In this document: positions 8,671 through 16,703 of the stretch, one piece after another | Numbering within the stretch: position 1 is the first letter of the stretch | Layout of the letters: the number at the start of each line of letters is the position of its first letter | Assembly: GCA_964369685.1 (NCBI GenBank) | Contig: CAYJFB010000029.1 | Span: 1-28,370 of the forward strand | Length of the DNA stretch: 28,370 bases | Source of the DNA: Avidesulfovibrio sp964369685 | GTDB taxonomy: Bacteria; Desulfobacterota; Desulfovibrionia; Desulfovibrionales; Desulfovibrionaceae | Direction of reading: 5' to 3' | Notes under the pieces: generated by a model | Told to the model about the DNA's origin: nothing | Database searches by the model: none | The model's input: only the letters and a program-made list of their open reading frames with translations | Program-made: the position numbers and the translations under genes

Positions 8671-9906
8671 TTAATTAAAAAGGTTTTCAACTTTTCTGAG
8701 ATAGAGCAATGTGCCGTCTGCAAGGGTCAAGGTTTGTACTTGGGGACGGCATTGCATACCAAATGGGCTTTGCAGGGCTTGTGCTATGGGGGTATTTGCC
8801 ACAAATTCATTGTTCCAGTGCAAGCTGAAGGCCTCCCCGGGCGGCACGACACGGTCAATATCAAAATGGTGCGTTTCCAATACACTTCCCGTGCTGTCTG
8901 TAAAGTCGCACGTGACACGCCCCGATGCAATGGCTATATTGCCTTTATTCACGGCATTCAGGCGCACAATGAATTGTACCGTACCATTTGGGCGTGTAGA
9001 GCCTTTCTGAGCAAGGCACGATGTCACAGTACAATATTGATTCATTGTTTGCAGAATGTCTTGATTGCGGCGTGTAAACAGGTCAATTTTTTGCAATACA
9101 GCCTGTTGGTAGTTGTTGATATAGGCTTGTGCGATTTGTTGAATTTCAGGTAAGCGCATAAAACGCCATCCTGCCGGAGTTTCATGGGCTTCAATCCGCA
9201 GACGAACATTCATGCCGGCTGTGGGGTGTTGGATTGTGGTTTCAGCTATGCCGCGCCCGTTCTCTTCAACGACAAACAGGAACGGTTTCGTTTGCAGTTG
9301 AGTCAACAAATCGTCGGGCAGAAATGTAGGAAGAATCACAGCCTCGGGATCGTGTGTCAACCGTTTTTGGCGTTCTGCTTCTTGCTGGCGTTGCTGATGT
9401 TCTTGCACCACGCTATAAAGAGGCCCTTGCCCTTCGGTTATTTTTTTGGCAGTGGGTTTAGGGTCTGTTTCTGTTGCTATTTCGGGAGCGGTGACCAGTT
9501 CCAACAACATTTGTTGTAACGTGTCTTCAATGATTCGTTGCTGTCTATAACTATCTGGTTTTTTCTGTATTGTTGTCGGTGCAAACGGGTTGATGGGGGT
9601 TTGGGGTAAAATGGGTTGCACGCTCTTTGCCACATCCTCGGAAAGTTTTTTAAAATCAACCAAGGTCGCCAGTGCAATACCGTCTTTTGCAACGATAGCA
9701 GTGTTCAAGGATGCCAAGGCGTATTCAAAACTGCCTACATGTCGTTTATAGAAAAATAATCCCGTCCCTGCTGCCAACACAATAAAAATGACGGCAAAAA
9801 GGATGATGCGCAAGCCTTTTGGACCCAAGCGCTCTTTCAAACTTTGTTTTTGAGGTTCTGTTGAGTTTTCTTGTTCATTGGTGTCTTTTTGATCTGTATC
9901 CTGCAT
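8671..9906 (-). CDS. Membrane-anchored protein of unknown function, upstream of mfd
   Basis: I do not recognise this 411-residue protein. Residues 1-32 are charged and rich in Q/E/K. Residues 33-53 (LRIILFAVIFIVLAAGTGLF) form one transmembrane segment, so most of the protein should lie on the far side of the inner membrane. The segment after it (YALASLNTAIVAKDG, then LVDFKKLSEDV) weakly recalls the start of DUF2939-type domains. A Q/E/R-rich helical stretch near 165-190 leads to a C-terminal region of likely beta structure (residues about 200-405), with phrases such as VQFIVRLNAVNKGNIAIASG that resemble an immunoglobulin-like or FxLYD-like fold. Three cysteines (CTVTSC and a later one) could form a disulfide. 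The start ATG has AGGAG seven bases upstream. The gene precedes mfd by 36 bases on the same strand. Confidence 0.75.
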   Translation of the reverse strand: MQDTDQKDTNEQENSTEPQKQSLKERLGPKGLRIILFAVIFIVLAAGTGLFFYKRHVGSFEYALASLNTAIVAKDGIALATLVDFKKLSEDVAKSVQPILPQTPINPFAPTTIQKKPDSYRQQRIIEDTLQQMLLELVTAPEIATETDPKPTAKKITEGQGPLYSVVQEHQQRQQEAERQKRLTHDPEAVILPTFLPDDLLTQLQTKPFLFVVEENGRGIAETTIQHPTAGMNVRLRIEAHETPAGWRFMRLPEIQQIAQAYINNYQQAVLQKIDLFTRRNQDILQTMNQYCTVTSCLAQKGSTRPNGTVQFIVRLNAVNKGNIAIASGRVTCDFTDSTGSVLETHHFDIDRVVPPGEAFSLHWNNEFVANTPIAQALQSPFGMQCRPQVQTLTLADGTLLYLRKVENLFN

Positions 9907-9981
9907 CTTTTACTCCTAAAAAACAACGGAAAACTTTTTCCATTCTCTTACATTTGCACCGCACAAATATATAAAAACTAA

Positions 9982-10038
9982 AAAAGAAACAAGCCAAACA
10001 ATACAGCCGTGTGTGTTGGGGTTTGGTTTGTTTCTTTT
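9982..10038 (-). terminator. Long hairpin, probable minus-strand terminator
   Basis: An 18-base arm (9982-9999, AAAAGAAACAAGCCAAAC) pairs with 10021-10038 around a 21-base loop, with one G-T pair. Read on the minus strand, the stem is followed by a T-rich stretch. It could therefore terminate transcription of the small gene at 10184-10549, although it lies about 145 bases beyond that stop. It also sits about 75 bases upstream of the start of the membrane-protein/mfd pair, so it would insulate that pair. Confidence 0.55.
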
Positions 10039-10183
10039 GCTAACGATTCAGTTGTGTCGTGTATAGTTGTATAAAGCAACAGCCTTTTATAACGATGTAA
10101 AAACAAGGGTATCAATGTGTTCATGGTATAACATTGTATTTTTTCTTTTCTCAATGAGGCAGTAGGCATGTTGTTAATGTGTT

Positions 10184-10549
10184 TTATCCGATACCCATTT
10201 CAGATTTGAGCCATGCTTTGATATCCGGTGTCGGTTCAAAAACACCGCGCAAATCACCGTATTCTTGATGAAAACTTTGTTGCAACACTTCGGGAAGCGG
10301 AACAACGACCAAGTCTTCGGCACGTTCTGAGTTACGGCGAACCAAGCGCACTTGAATCGGTTCTTGCCATGTATCGACGACAAAATAGATGGCCACGTCA
10401 TCGGTTGAGCGAACGGGCGGGTGATCGGCGTGCCAATTATTGTTCCCCCATTCAAGGTACAAGGTGACTGCCATGGCGGGAGAAAGATCCCAGTCTATTG
10501 TTTCGTTGGCAAAGGCTTCTAGCAGTTGTTTTGTGTTGGATTGGCTCAT
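10184..10549 (-). CDS. Small conserved protein, DVU0772-like family
   Basis: This 121-residue soluble protein has no signal peptide or membrane segment. The segments WDLSPAMAVTLYLEWGNN, VAIYFVVDTW, VRLVRRNSE and a C-terminal IKAWLKSEMG resemble, from memory, the DVU0772 family, a small protein of unknown function found in Desulfovibrio and relatives. If right, it is one of the better taxonomic clues here. AGGAGACCTC precedes the ATG. It stands alone on the minus strand. A 19-base perfect palindrome lies about 42 bases upstream of its start and may be its operator or promoter. Function unknown. Confidence 0.75.
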   Translation of the reverse strand: MSQSNTKQLLEAFANETIDWDLSPAMAVTLYLEWGNNNWHADHPPVRSTDDVAIYFVVDTWQEPIQVRLVRRNSERAEDLVVVPLPEVLQQSFHQEYGDLRGVFEPTPDIKAWLKSEMGIG

Positions 10550-10590
10550 GAGGTCTCCTTATATTTCTACAACATATATCTACAATGCAG

Positions 10591-10609
10591 TGAATATATC
10601 ATATATTCA
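10591..10609. promoter_or_regulatory. Perfect 19-base palindrome, possible operator
   Basis: TGAATATAT-C-ATATATTCA is a perfect inverted repeat with a single central base. It can be extended by three more pairs on each side if one G-T is allowed. It lies 42 bases upstream of the start codon of the DVU0772-like gene, where a transcription-factor site or the promoter itself would be expected. AT-rich palindromes also arise by chance. Confidence 0.4.
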
Positions 10610-10980
10610 TTGTGTTTTGTTGTATCGCGAGGTTGAAAAAAGTGATGTTAACTTGTTGATTTTTTTTGACGGCACTGCTTGCTGTTGTGTCAAGCATATA
10701 TTTTGCGTTAAAAGCTATTTATACAATAATTTCTGAGTGTAAAAGAAAAAATAAACTTCTAATTCATTGAATTGTAAATATTTTTTTACATATGTCAAGA
10801 GCATTGATTGCAACAATACAGTGATGTTTTTTATGTATCCATATCTTGCATGGCAGTATTCTTTTTGGTATTTTCTTATACAGCTTTTAGGAATTTATTG
10901 TTTCAATTTTGGTAATTTCATTCTTTGAAAGTGATTTTTTTTTAAAAAAGCATTATGTATATTTTTATGTTTAACGTACT

Positions 10981-11039
10981 GGTAAAAATCGTTCTGTTAT
11001 TACGGTAAAATCATTTTTACCCAATCGGTCTGCGATTGG
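10981..11039 (+). promoter_or_regulatory. GGTAAAA repeat cluster and leader hairpin before the chemoreceptor gene
   Basis: GGTAAAA occurs at 10981 and 11004 as direct repeats 23 bases apart, and inverted as TTTTTACC at 11014-11021. The second and third copies form a hairpin (GGTAAAA-tcat-TTTTACC). A second hairpin, CCAATCG-GTCTG-CGATTGG (11021-11039), follows at once. The ribosome binding site begins eight bases after it. The arrangement suggests a regulator binding site or a structured leader. No good sigma-70, sigma-28 or sigma-54 promoter was recognised here. Confidence 0.45.
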
Positions 11040-11061
11040 CTTCAGCGAAGGTGTGGGCATT

Positions 11062-13542
11062 ATGAAAAATGTAAAACTTTCAGTCAAGCTGGGATTGAGT
11101 TTTGGTTGCATACTATTGTGTGCGCTTGTTATCGGTTATTTTGCCAATAAAAATAGCGAAACATCCATTCAAGACAATGAAACAATGGGTACTGTCTATA
11201 TTCCCACGCTCAATGCCATCAGCAATGTACGAGAAGCCTTTCAAGGGGCTGTGTCTCAAATGATTCGTCTCGTCAATGCGGGCAATCCCGATGTTTTTCC
11301 TGCCGCTCGCGAAGGCTTTAACGCAACGGAAAGAGCGCATCAAAAAGTCAAACAATTGATTTTGAACTCGCCTGAGCTTGCGATGTTGCGCCCTGCATTG
11401 ACACCGTTTGAAACCATGTTTGCAAACTATGTACAATTATCAACAAAAAGTTATGAATTGTATAAACAAGAACAAGCATTGTTTGCCAACCTAACAAACG
11501 TGTTTGACTCCTCAATCACAAGCCTTTCTGCAATCAATGCCATGCTGGTGGAATCGACAGAAAACGATATAAATATTGGTATTACAGGCAACATCATGCG
11601 CCGTTTGGGGTATTTGATGCTCACAGATAAAACTGCAACCGATATTAAAAACGCTCAAGCATTGCTTCTGAAAGCCCAACGCACACATGACCCCAAAATA
11701 TTGCAAACCGCACGGACGATGATTCAACAAAATATCGGTGTGTTGCAAGAATTGGCTTCGACCTTGAGTACGGAACAGCGCCGTACAACGGCAACCAAAG
11801 GTGCTGACAATTTACAACAGTGCATCGCCTTAATTGACGCTGTTGAGACCCTGTGGGCTGAGATTGTCAATATCGGTGCTCAAGGGCGAGTAGAATACGA
11901 AAAAGGCCTTGTCTTGATGGCAGAAGCCATCAAAACAGTTGAACAGCTGGTCGCCAAAAATATGGCAGACAATATTGCATCGGCAACACAAAGTAGACAA
12001 ACATTGTTCATGATCGAGGCTGTTGTTATTGTTGTCGGTATTTTGTTGACAATTCTTATTTCTCGCAGTGTCACCGGCGGTATTGCGCGTTGCGCTCATT
12101 TTGCTCAACGCATAGCCCAAGGAGATCTTTCAAGTACGCTCAATATTCAGCAAAAAGACGAAGTGGGGCAATTGGCGGAAGCCTTACGCAAAATTCCTCA
12201 AGAACTACACGGTGTTATGGATGAATACACACTTTTGGCTCAGAATGTGACTGTGGGCAAGATTGATGCCAGAGGACAAGCAAGCAAATTTTCCGGTGAT
12301 TTTGCCGATCTCATTCACGGGACAAACAACATTCTGGATCGTTATGTTGCGATCATTGACAACATCGCCTCTCCCGTTGTTTTGCTCGACAAAAATCAAT
12401 GTGCTCAATACCTGAATAAAGTTGCCAGAGATCTTGTTGGAATGGATTATAAAACGCAAACCTGCAAACAACTCTTTAATCGTGAGGACAGCGGAACACC
12501 ACAAGATAGCTTGGATAAAGCAATCCGCACCTTGCAGCAAAGCTCCGGTGAAACCGTGGCACACCCGCGCGGTAAGACGTTGCACATTCAATATACAGCC
12601 GTACCGCTGTTGGATGATAAAAAACAACTGTCAAGTATCATTCAATTGATTACAGACATCAGCGATATCAAACGCTCACAGGAAACCATGCAAAATGTGG
12701 CAAACAATGCAGCAGATATCGCACAACGCTCTGCAGAAGCTGCAGGCGCACTTTCTACACAAATCCGTCAAGCCGAAGTAGGAACAAATGACAGTTCCTT
12801 ACGTATGGAAGAAATTGCCACAGCCATGGCTGAAATGAATTCTACCGTTCTGGAAGTGGCTCGCAATGCGGGTACAGCGGCAGGGGTTGCCAATGAAGCG
12901 CGCAGTAAAGCCGATAACGGTTCTCGTGATGTTGATGCAGTGATTGTCAGCATCGGTAATGTTGAGCGTCAAGCGTCTTCGCTCAAGGACGACATGTCTC
13001 AATTGAATCAACAAGCCGACGCCATCGGCGCGATCATGAATGTTATTTCTGATATTGCGGATCAAACAAACTTGTTGGCTTTGAATGCGGCAATTGAAGC
13101 CGCTCGAGCGGGTGAAGCCGGACGCGGTTTTGCCGTTGTTGCCGATGAAGTGCGGAAATTGGCTGAAAAAACCATGCAAGCAACGGTTGAAGTGGGTAAC
13201 GCGATCAATAATGTGCAAAAAAGCGTGGACAGAAATATGCAAAATGTCGACGCGTCTGTAAGCAACATCGTGCAGGCGACAGAACAAGCACGTCATGCAG
13301 GCGCGTCTTTACATGAAATTGTGGATCTTGTGGATGCCTCGGCAGACCAAATTCGTATGATCGCAACAGCCGCAGAAGAACAATCCGTAACGTCCAATCA
13401 AATCAACCATTCACTGGAAATGGTGAGCAATACAGCCTCAGAAACCGCCATGGCTATGGGTGAATCCGCACACGCCATAACCGATTTGGCTGAACAAGTC
13501 GAACGTTTGAATCGACTGATTTCACAACTCCATCACCAATAA
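11062..13542 (+). CDS. Methyl-accepting chemotaxis protein with HAMP and PAS domains
   Basis: The receptor has 826 residues from the ATG at 11062, which has GAAGG 10 bases upstream. An in-frame GTG at 11053 is too close to that site. Membrane segment 1 is at about 9-27. A long helical periplasmic ligand-binding region covers about 30-312. Membrane segment 2 is at about 315-337 (IEAVVIVVGILLTILIS), followed by a HAMP domain and a helical linker. A PAS domain spans about 430-540 (IIDNIASPVVLLDKNQ to IQLITDISDI). The signalling hairpin ends in the highly conserved tip at about 662-705 (IADQTNLLALNAAIEAARAG). It should form an array with CheW and CheA to control the flagellar motor. No C-terminal CheR/CheB docking pentapeptide is seen. 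The ligand cannot be predicted; a cytoplasmic PAS could sense redox state or a small molecule. The only other chemotaxis gene in the window is cheW, about 7 kb away. Confidence 0.95.
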   Translation: MKNVKLSVKLGLSFGCILLCALVIGYFANKNSETSIQDNETMGTVYIPTLNAISNVREAFQGAVSQMIRLVNAGNPDVFPAAREGFNATERAHQKVKQLILNSPELAMLRPALTPFETMFANYVQLSTKSYELYKQEQALFANLTNVFDSSITSLSAINAMLVESTENDINIGITGNIMRRLGYLMLTDKTATDIKNAQALLLKAQRTHDPKILQTARTMIQQNIGVLQELASTLSTEQRRTTATKGADNLQQCIALIDAVETLWAEIVNIGAQGRVEYEKGLVLMAEAIKTVEQLVAKNMADNIASATQSRQTLFMIEAVVIVVGILLTILISRSVTGGIARCAHFAQRIAQGDLSSTLNIQQKDEVGQLAEALRKIPQELHGVMDEYTLLAQNVTVGKIDARGQASKFSGDFADLIHGTNNILDRYVAIIDNIASPVVLLDKNQCAQYLNKVARDLVGMDYKTQTCKQLFNREDSGTPQDSLDKAIRTLQQSSGETVAHPRGKTLHIQYTAVPLLDDKKQLSSIIQLITDISDIKRSQETMQNVANNAADIAQRSAEAAGALSTQIRQAEVGTNDSSLRMEEIATAMAEMNSTVLEVARNAGTAAGVANEARSKADNGSRDVDAVIVSIGNVERQASSLKDDMSQLNQQADAIGAIMNVISDIADQTNLLALNAAIEAARAGEAGRGFAVVADEVRKLAEKTMQATVEVGNAINNVQKSVDRNMQNVDASVSNIVQATEQARHAGASLHEIVDLVDASADQIRMIATAAEEQSVTSNQINHSLEMVSNTASETAMAMGESAHAITDLAEQVERLNRLISQLHHQ

Positions 13543-13549
13543 TAATTTC

Positions 13550-13601
13550 TTTTTTTCCAAGAGGGAGGCGAATAACATATCCTCCCTCTTGAAAAAAAAA
13601 A
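13550..13601. terminator. Hairpin between convergent genes, T-run before and A-run after
   Basis: AAGAGGGAGG (13559-13568) and CCTCCCTCTT (13581-13590) form a perfect 10-base stem around a 12-base loop. A T-run lies before the stem and a run of 10 A's after it. It separates the stops of the receptor gene (+) and the YitT-type gene (-) and is probably a shared transcription end. As at 5102-5135, neither strand has a U-tract after the stem. Confidence 0.55.
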
Positions 13602-13602
13602 G

Positions 13603-14493
13603 TTAAATCACTGATTTGCGTGGATAGCGTGCGCCGGAAACATAAAAAGTGTTTTCAACAATAAACAAAGCGTGCGAATCAATATCAAACACAAGATTTT
13701 CAAGCTGTCGCAAGACAATGTTATTTGTCACAGTCAGTATGATTTCACGGTTGTCGCCGCTATAGGCGCCTTTTCCTTTCAGAACCGTTGCACCGCCAAA
13801 ACCCTCAGCGATAATGGCTTCAGATATTTCTTCTCCGTGATCGGTGACCACATAGACCATCTTGCGTTGATTAAAAAGGCGCAAAACATATTCCATAATA
13901 CTTGACGTGATAAACACCTGAATAATAGACACAATAACCATATCCAGCGATATCGTCCACGCCGCACACACAAACAAAATGGCATTAAACGAAAATGAAA
14001 ATTTTCCAACACCAATATTCCATTTTCTGTTTAAAATAACACCGATAACATCAAGCCCCCCCCCACTGCCCATGGTACGTAAATTCATGCCTGCCCCTGC
14101 ACCGCAAAGCACACCGGCCGCCACAGCCGCATAAAAACTGTTTTCAATCGGTGCCTGGTAGGTGATCAATTCACTAAAAATACTTGTCGCCACGGTTGCG
14201 TAAAGACTATACAGTAAAAAACTGCGTCCAATATGAAACCAAGAAACAATAAATAACGGAATGTTCATAATGCCATACCAAATAGCAGGAGAAAGCCAAC
14301 CCGATCCATACCAGATCAACATCCCCGTCCCAAAAAGCCCACCTGTCAAAAAGCCTTGATGCGCCGCAACACCCTGAGCACCCAGCGCAAACAAAAAACT
14401 GCCGATTGTCAATAAAAAAAGGTTCCAAATCGGTGATTGCGCAAGGCGTTGTTGCTTGGATACTTTTTGTTGTTTGGTAATGTCTTGATTCAT
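13603..14493 (-). CDS. YitT family membrane protein (DUF161 plus C-terminal DUF2179)
   Basis: This 296-residue protein has about five or six transmembrane helices in residues 24-200 (for example LFLLTIGSFLFALGAQGVA, YAAVAAGVLCGAGAGM). It has the family's glycine-rich loops, FLTGGLFGTGMLI and MGSGGGLDVIGVILNRKW. A soluble C-terminal domain of about 80 residues follows (MVYVVTDHGEEISEAII, GKGAYSGDNREIILTV), matching DUF2179. YitT proteins are widespread inner-membrane proteins with no firmly established transport substrate. The ATG is preceded by GGAGCG. The gene stands alone on the minus strand, between the receptor gene and kdsD. Confidence 0.9.
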   Translation of the reverse strand: MNQDITKQQKVSKQQRLAQSPIWNLFLLTIGSFLFALGAQGVAAHQGFLTGGLFGTGMLIWYGSGWLSPAIWYGIMNIPLFIVSWFHIGRSFLLYSLYATVATSIFSELITYQAPIENSFYAAVAAGVLCGAGAGMNLRTMGSGGGLDVIGVILNRKWNIGVGKFSFSFNAILFVCAAWTISLDMVIVSIIQVFITSSIMEYVLRLFNQRKMVYVVTDHGEEISEAIIAEGFGGATVLKGKGAYSGDNREIILTVTNNIVLRQLENLVFDIDSHALFIVENTFYVSGARYPRKSVI

Positions 14494-14866
14494 GTTTGCG
14501 CTCCAATGGATAAAAAACGATTGCGTTGTTTAAAGAAAATTCAATGCCGCGTGGCATGCCAAAACAGTGCATATCCAAAAACCTTTCGATACATCGCTGA
14601 GGCATTGTGAGCCAGGTCGTCTTCTGATAAATAAAAAGAAACGCCTTTTGTAAAAATACCAAGGAGCTTTTTTTTCGGCAAGAGCTAAAAGGGGATAGAG
14701 AGAACGCGTTTGTTCTTTTTATGTTTCTTATCTTTTTATACAACATGAAGATGTGTCTCTTGCCGTATACTATCTATAATAAATCCTTGACAAAAAAAGC
14801 ATGGCTCATTGTTGTAATCCAAGAATTGATACAAAGAAATTTTTTACGGAATAAAAGGACACGTCG
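14494..14866. other. Intergenic region upstream of kdsD with candidate promoter
   Basis: About 370 bases separate the divergent YitT-type gene and kdsD, with no credible gene. A perfect -35 element TTGACA is at 14787-14792. The -10 candidates at 17-20 bases (TGTTGT to TGTAAT, 14810-14818) are poor, so a kdsD promoter there is only tentative. A small hairpin, ATGCC-GCGT-GGCAT, is at 14544-14557 and belongs to the leader of the minus-strand gene. Nothing else stands out. Confidence 0.45.
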
Positions 14867-15877
14867 TTGCTTACACACACAGTACCTAAAGACAACTTGA
14901 TTCATATGGGCCGCGAAGTCTTAGCGATTGAAATCGAAGGCCTGCAAACTGTACACGCCGCCGTTGATGAGGATTTTGCTCAGGCTGTTGCATTACTTTT
15001 GGCTTGTACGGGGCGTGTGGTGATCACCGGTATCGGAAAATCGGGCTTGGTCGGGCATAAATTGGCAGCGACGTTCTCCAGCACGGGAACAGCCGCGTTT
15101 TTTATGCATCCGGTTGAAGCCGTGCATGGTGACATGGGGTGCTTACGCGACGGTGATGTGGTACTCGCGCTGTCCAATTCAGGAGAAACAAGTGAGCTCT
15201 TGGCTATCTTGCCGACGCTGACGCAAATGGGGTTACCCATCATCGCTTTAACAGGAAAAAAAGATTCGGCGTTGGGACGTGCCGCACAATGTGTTTTGAA
15301 CGCGCATGTTCCTCGTGAAGCGTGTCCATATGGTTTGGCTCCGACAGCGTCAACCACAGCCGCCTTGGCTCTGGGTGACGCCTTGGCTGTGAGCCTCATG
15401 CGCGTAAAAGGCTTTAATGATCAAGACTTTTTGCGCGTGCATCCAGGCGGCGCGTTGGGGCAACAGTTACGCGTTGCCGTACACAAGGTGATGCGTACAA
15501 ACAATGTGCCGTCTGCGACTGAAGACGTGTCGCAACGAGAAGCCCTGACATTGCTTGATCGCGGTGCTCTGGGCGCGCTGATTGTCTTGTCGGCAAACAA
15601 AACAGTTGTCGGCATTCTTACCGACGGCGATGTACGACGCGCTGTATGTGGTGACGGTTTGCATCTTGATGCGCCTGTTGCCCAAATAATGACACAAAAC
15701 CCTTGTTGCGCAAGCATTGACGATTCGGTCGCAGGGCTTTTGGATGTGATGGAAAGCAAGGCAATCACGGTCTTACCCGTTGTCGATACAACGCACCGTT
15801 TGCTCGGCGCAGTGCACATGCATGATTTATTGGGTAACGGTGCCATTCTTTTTCAAGAGTCAACAAGAAACAATTAA
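14867..15877 (+). CDS. kdsD: D-arabinose 5-phosphate isomerase (KdsD/KpsF)
   Basis: The protein has 336 residues, normal length for the family. It interconverts ribulose 5-phosphate and arabinose 5-phosphate, the first committed step to Kdo for lipopolysaccharide. A SIS sugar-isomerase domain occupies residues 20-190 (GIGKSGLVGHK near 55, SNSGETSE near 103, EACPYGLAPTASTT near 150, HPGGALGQ near 192). Two CBS domains follow at about 208-330 and end in the family's VHMHDLLG. The start is TTG at 14867, chosen because AAAAGGA lies seven bases upstream. The next in-frame ATG (14909) would cut into the conserved N-terminal helix. The other Kdo and LPS-export genes often found beside kdsD are absent. 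Confidence 0.95.
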   Translation: MLTHTVPKDNLIHMGREVLAIEIEGLQTVHAAVDEDFAQAVALLLACTGRVVITGIGKSGLVGHKLAATFSSTGTAAFFMHPVEAVHGDMGCLRDGDVVLALSNSGETSELLAILPTLTQMGLPIIALTGKKDSALGRAAQCVLNAHVPREACPYGLAPTASTTAALALGDALAVSLMRVKGFNDQDFLRVHPGGALGQQLRVAVHKVMRTNNVPSATEDVSQREALTLLDRGALGALIVLSANKTVVGILTDGDVRRAVCGDGLHLDAPVAQIMTQNPCCASIDDSVAGLLDVMESKAITVLPVVDTTHRLLGAVHMHDLLGNGAILFQESTRNN

Positions 15878-15988
15878 CACTTTTTTGGATTGATTTTTAT
15901 TTTCAAATGAGTATTATTTTCAACGGAGTGCTCTTTCCAATATTGACTACAAACATGTTCATAGTATTTGTTGCAAAAGGCAGAGGGT

Positions 15989-16570
15989 ATGCGAACTGCA
16001 CATGATGAGTTTCAAAAATCAACAACGACAAGGTGTACTGACACACACACATCGCTCCATTTCGGAAAACTTTTTTTGGAATGGCGATATGTTGTGCGTT
16101 GTTTTGCAGTGTTCTTTTTTTGCATCAGTTTGAGTGCATGCGGCTCTTTCCATATTCCTCTTAATCCAATGAATTTATTAAATCTTTTTGACGGAACAAG
16201 TCAAAGCGGCGGTGTACGCGGTTCAAAGTCATACACAATCAAAGGCATCAGTTATTACCCGCTCATTTCTGCCGAAGGTTTTCGCGAAGAAGGTATTGCT
16301 TCATGGTACGGCAAACCGTTTCACGGACGCACAACAGCCAATGGCGAAAAATATAATATGTATGCCATGACCGCCGCACACAAAACGTTGCCCTTCAACA
16401 CCACCCTGCGTGTCACAAATATCTATACGGGGCGAAGCATTCATGTGCGTATCAATGATCGCGGCCCTTTTATCCGCGGACGCGTGATTGATTTAAGCTA
16501 TACTGCAGCCTCTCAACTCGGTATTGTCAAAGCAGGCACGGCACGCGTGCGCATTCAAGTGATCGATTAG
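15989..16570 (+). CDS. RlpA-like septal ring lipoprotein / lytic transglycosylase (DPBB domain)
   Basis: The protein has about 193 residues from the ATG at 15989; an in-frame TTG at 15968 is less likely. A hydrophobic stretch ending in the lipobox LSAC (CFAVFFFCISLSAC-G) predicts an outer-membrane lipoprotein. The n-region before it is unusually long (about 30 residues), so a later GTG or TTG start is possible. The C-terminal half is a double-psi beta-barrel typical of RlpA: GIASWYGKPFHGRTTANGE, then AAHKTLPFNTTLRVTN, then VRINDRGPF, which holds the conserved Asp, then VIDLSYTAASQLG. RlpA proteins act on peptidoglycan at the division septum. There is no SPOR domain, which many RlpA proteins have. 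The neighbouring convergent gene encodes an AMIN-domain protein, also an envelope protein. Confidence 0.88.
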   Translation: MRTAHDEFQKSTTTRCTDTHTSLHFGKLFLEWRYVVRCFAVFFFCISLSACGSFHIPLNPMNLLNLFDGTSQSGGVRGSKSYTIKGISYYPLISAEGFREEGIASWYGKPFHGRTTANGEKYNMYAMTAAHKTLPFNTTLRVTNIYTGRSIHVRINDRGPFIRGRVIDLSYTAASQLGIVKAGTARVRIQVID

Positions 16571-16571
16571 T

Positions 16572-16671
16572 GTCTCATTGCAAAAAGAAATAACTGCACA
16601 TTAAAACTGTACGATATTGAAAAAATATATTTCTAGGGTTATAAAAAGGCTTTTTTTCTCTGCAATGAGAC
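16572..16671. repeat. Inverted repeat between convergent rlpA-like and AMIN genes
   Basis: GTCTCATTGCA (16572-16582) and TGCAATGAGAC (16661-16671) are perfect 11-base inverted copies 78 bases apart. The left arm begins two bases after the rlpA-like stop. Inside the arms, an A-rich segment faces a run of seven T's and would extend the pairing after a small bulge. It may be a shared terminator or a processed 3' end. No U-tract follows the outer stem on either strand. Confidence 0.5.
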
Positions 16672-16703
16672 AATCTAAAAAAAGACAAGAAGAAATACAC
16701 TCT

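Larger units (their letters stand above)
10550..11061. other. Long AT-rich intergenic region between divergent genes
   Basis: About 510 bases separate the small minus-strand gene from the plus-strand chemoreceptor gene, and no credible gene is seen. An open frame of 98 codons overlapping it (10440-10736) has no ribosome binding site and low-complexity content. The region contains a palindrome at 10591-10609, and a cluster of GGTAAAA repeats and a hairpin just before the receptor gene (10981-11039). The middle part (about 10620-10970) is strongly AT-rich and I see nothing definite in it. Confidence 0.6.

Noticed and set aside
8614..9153. 179-codon plus-strand open frame opposite the membrane-protein gene
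   Set aside because: The minus-strand gene has a proper start, a membrane segment and a good ribosome binding site; the opposite frame has none.
10440..10736. 98-codon plus-strand open frame across the start of the small gene and its upstream gap
   Set aside because: It overlaps the convincing minus-strand gene and its ribosome binding site and has no own start signal.
12799..13296. 165-codon minus-strand open frame opposite the chemoreceptor signalling domain
   Set aside because: It overlaps one of the most conserved parts of the receptor and is explained as a shadow.
14207..14746. 179-codon minus-strand open frame overlapping the YitT-type gene and its upstream gap
   Set aside because: It overlaps the conserved YitT frame, has no ribosome binding site, and its sequence looks random.
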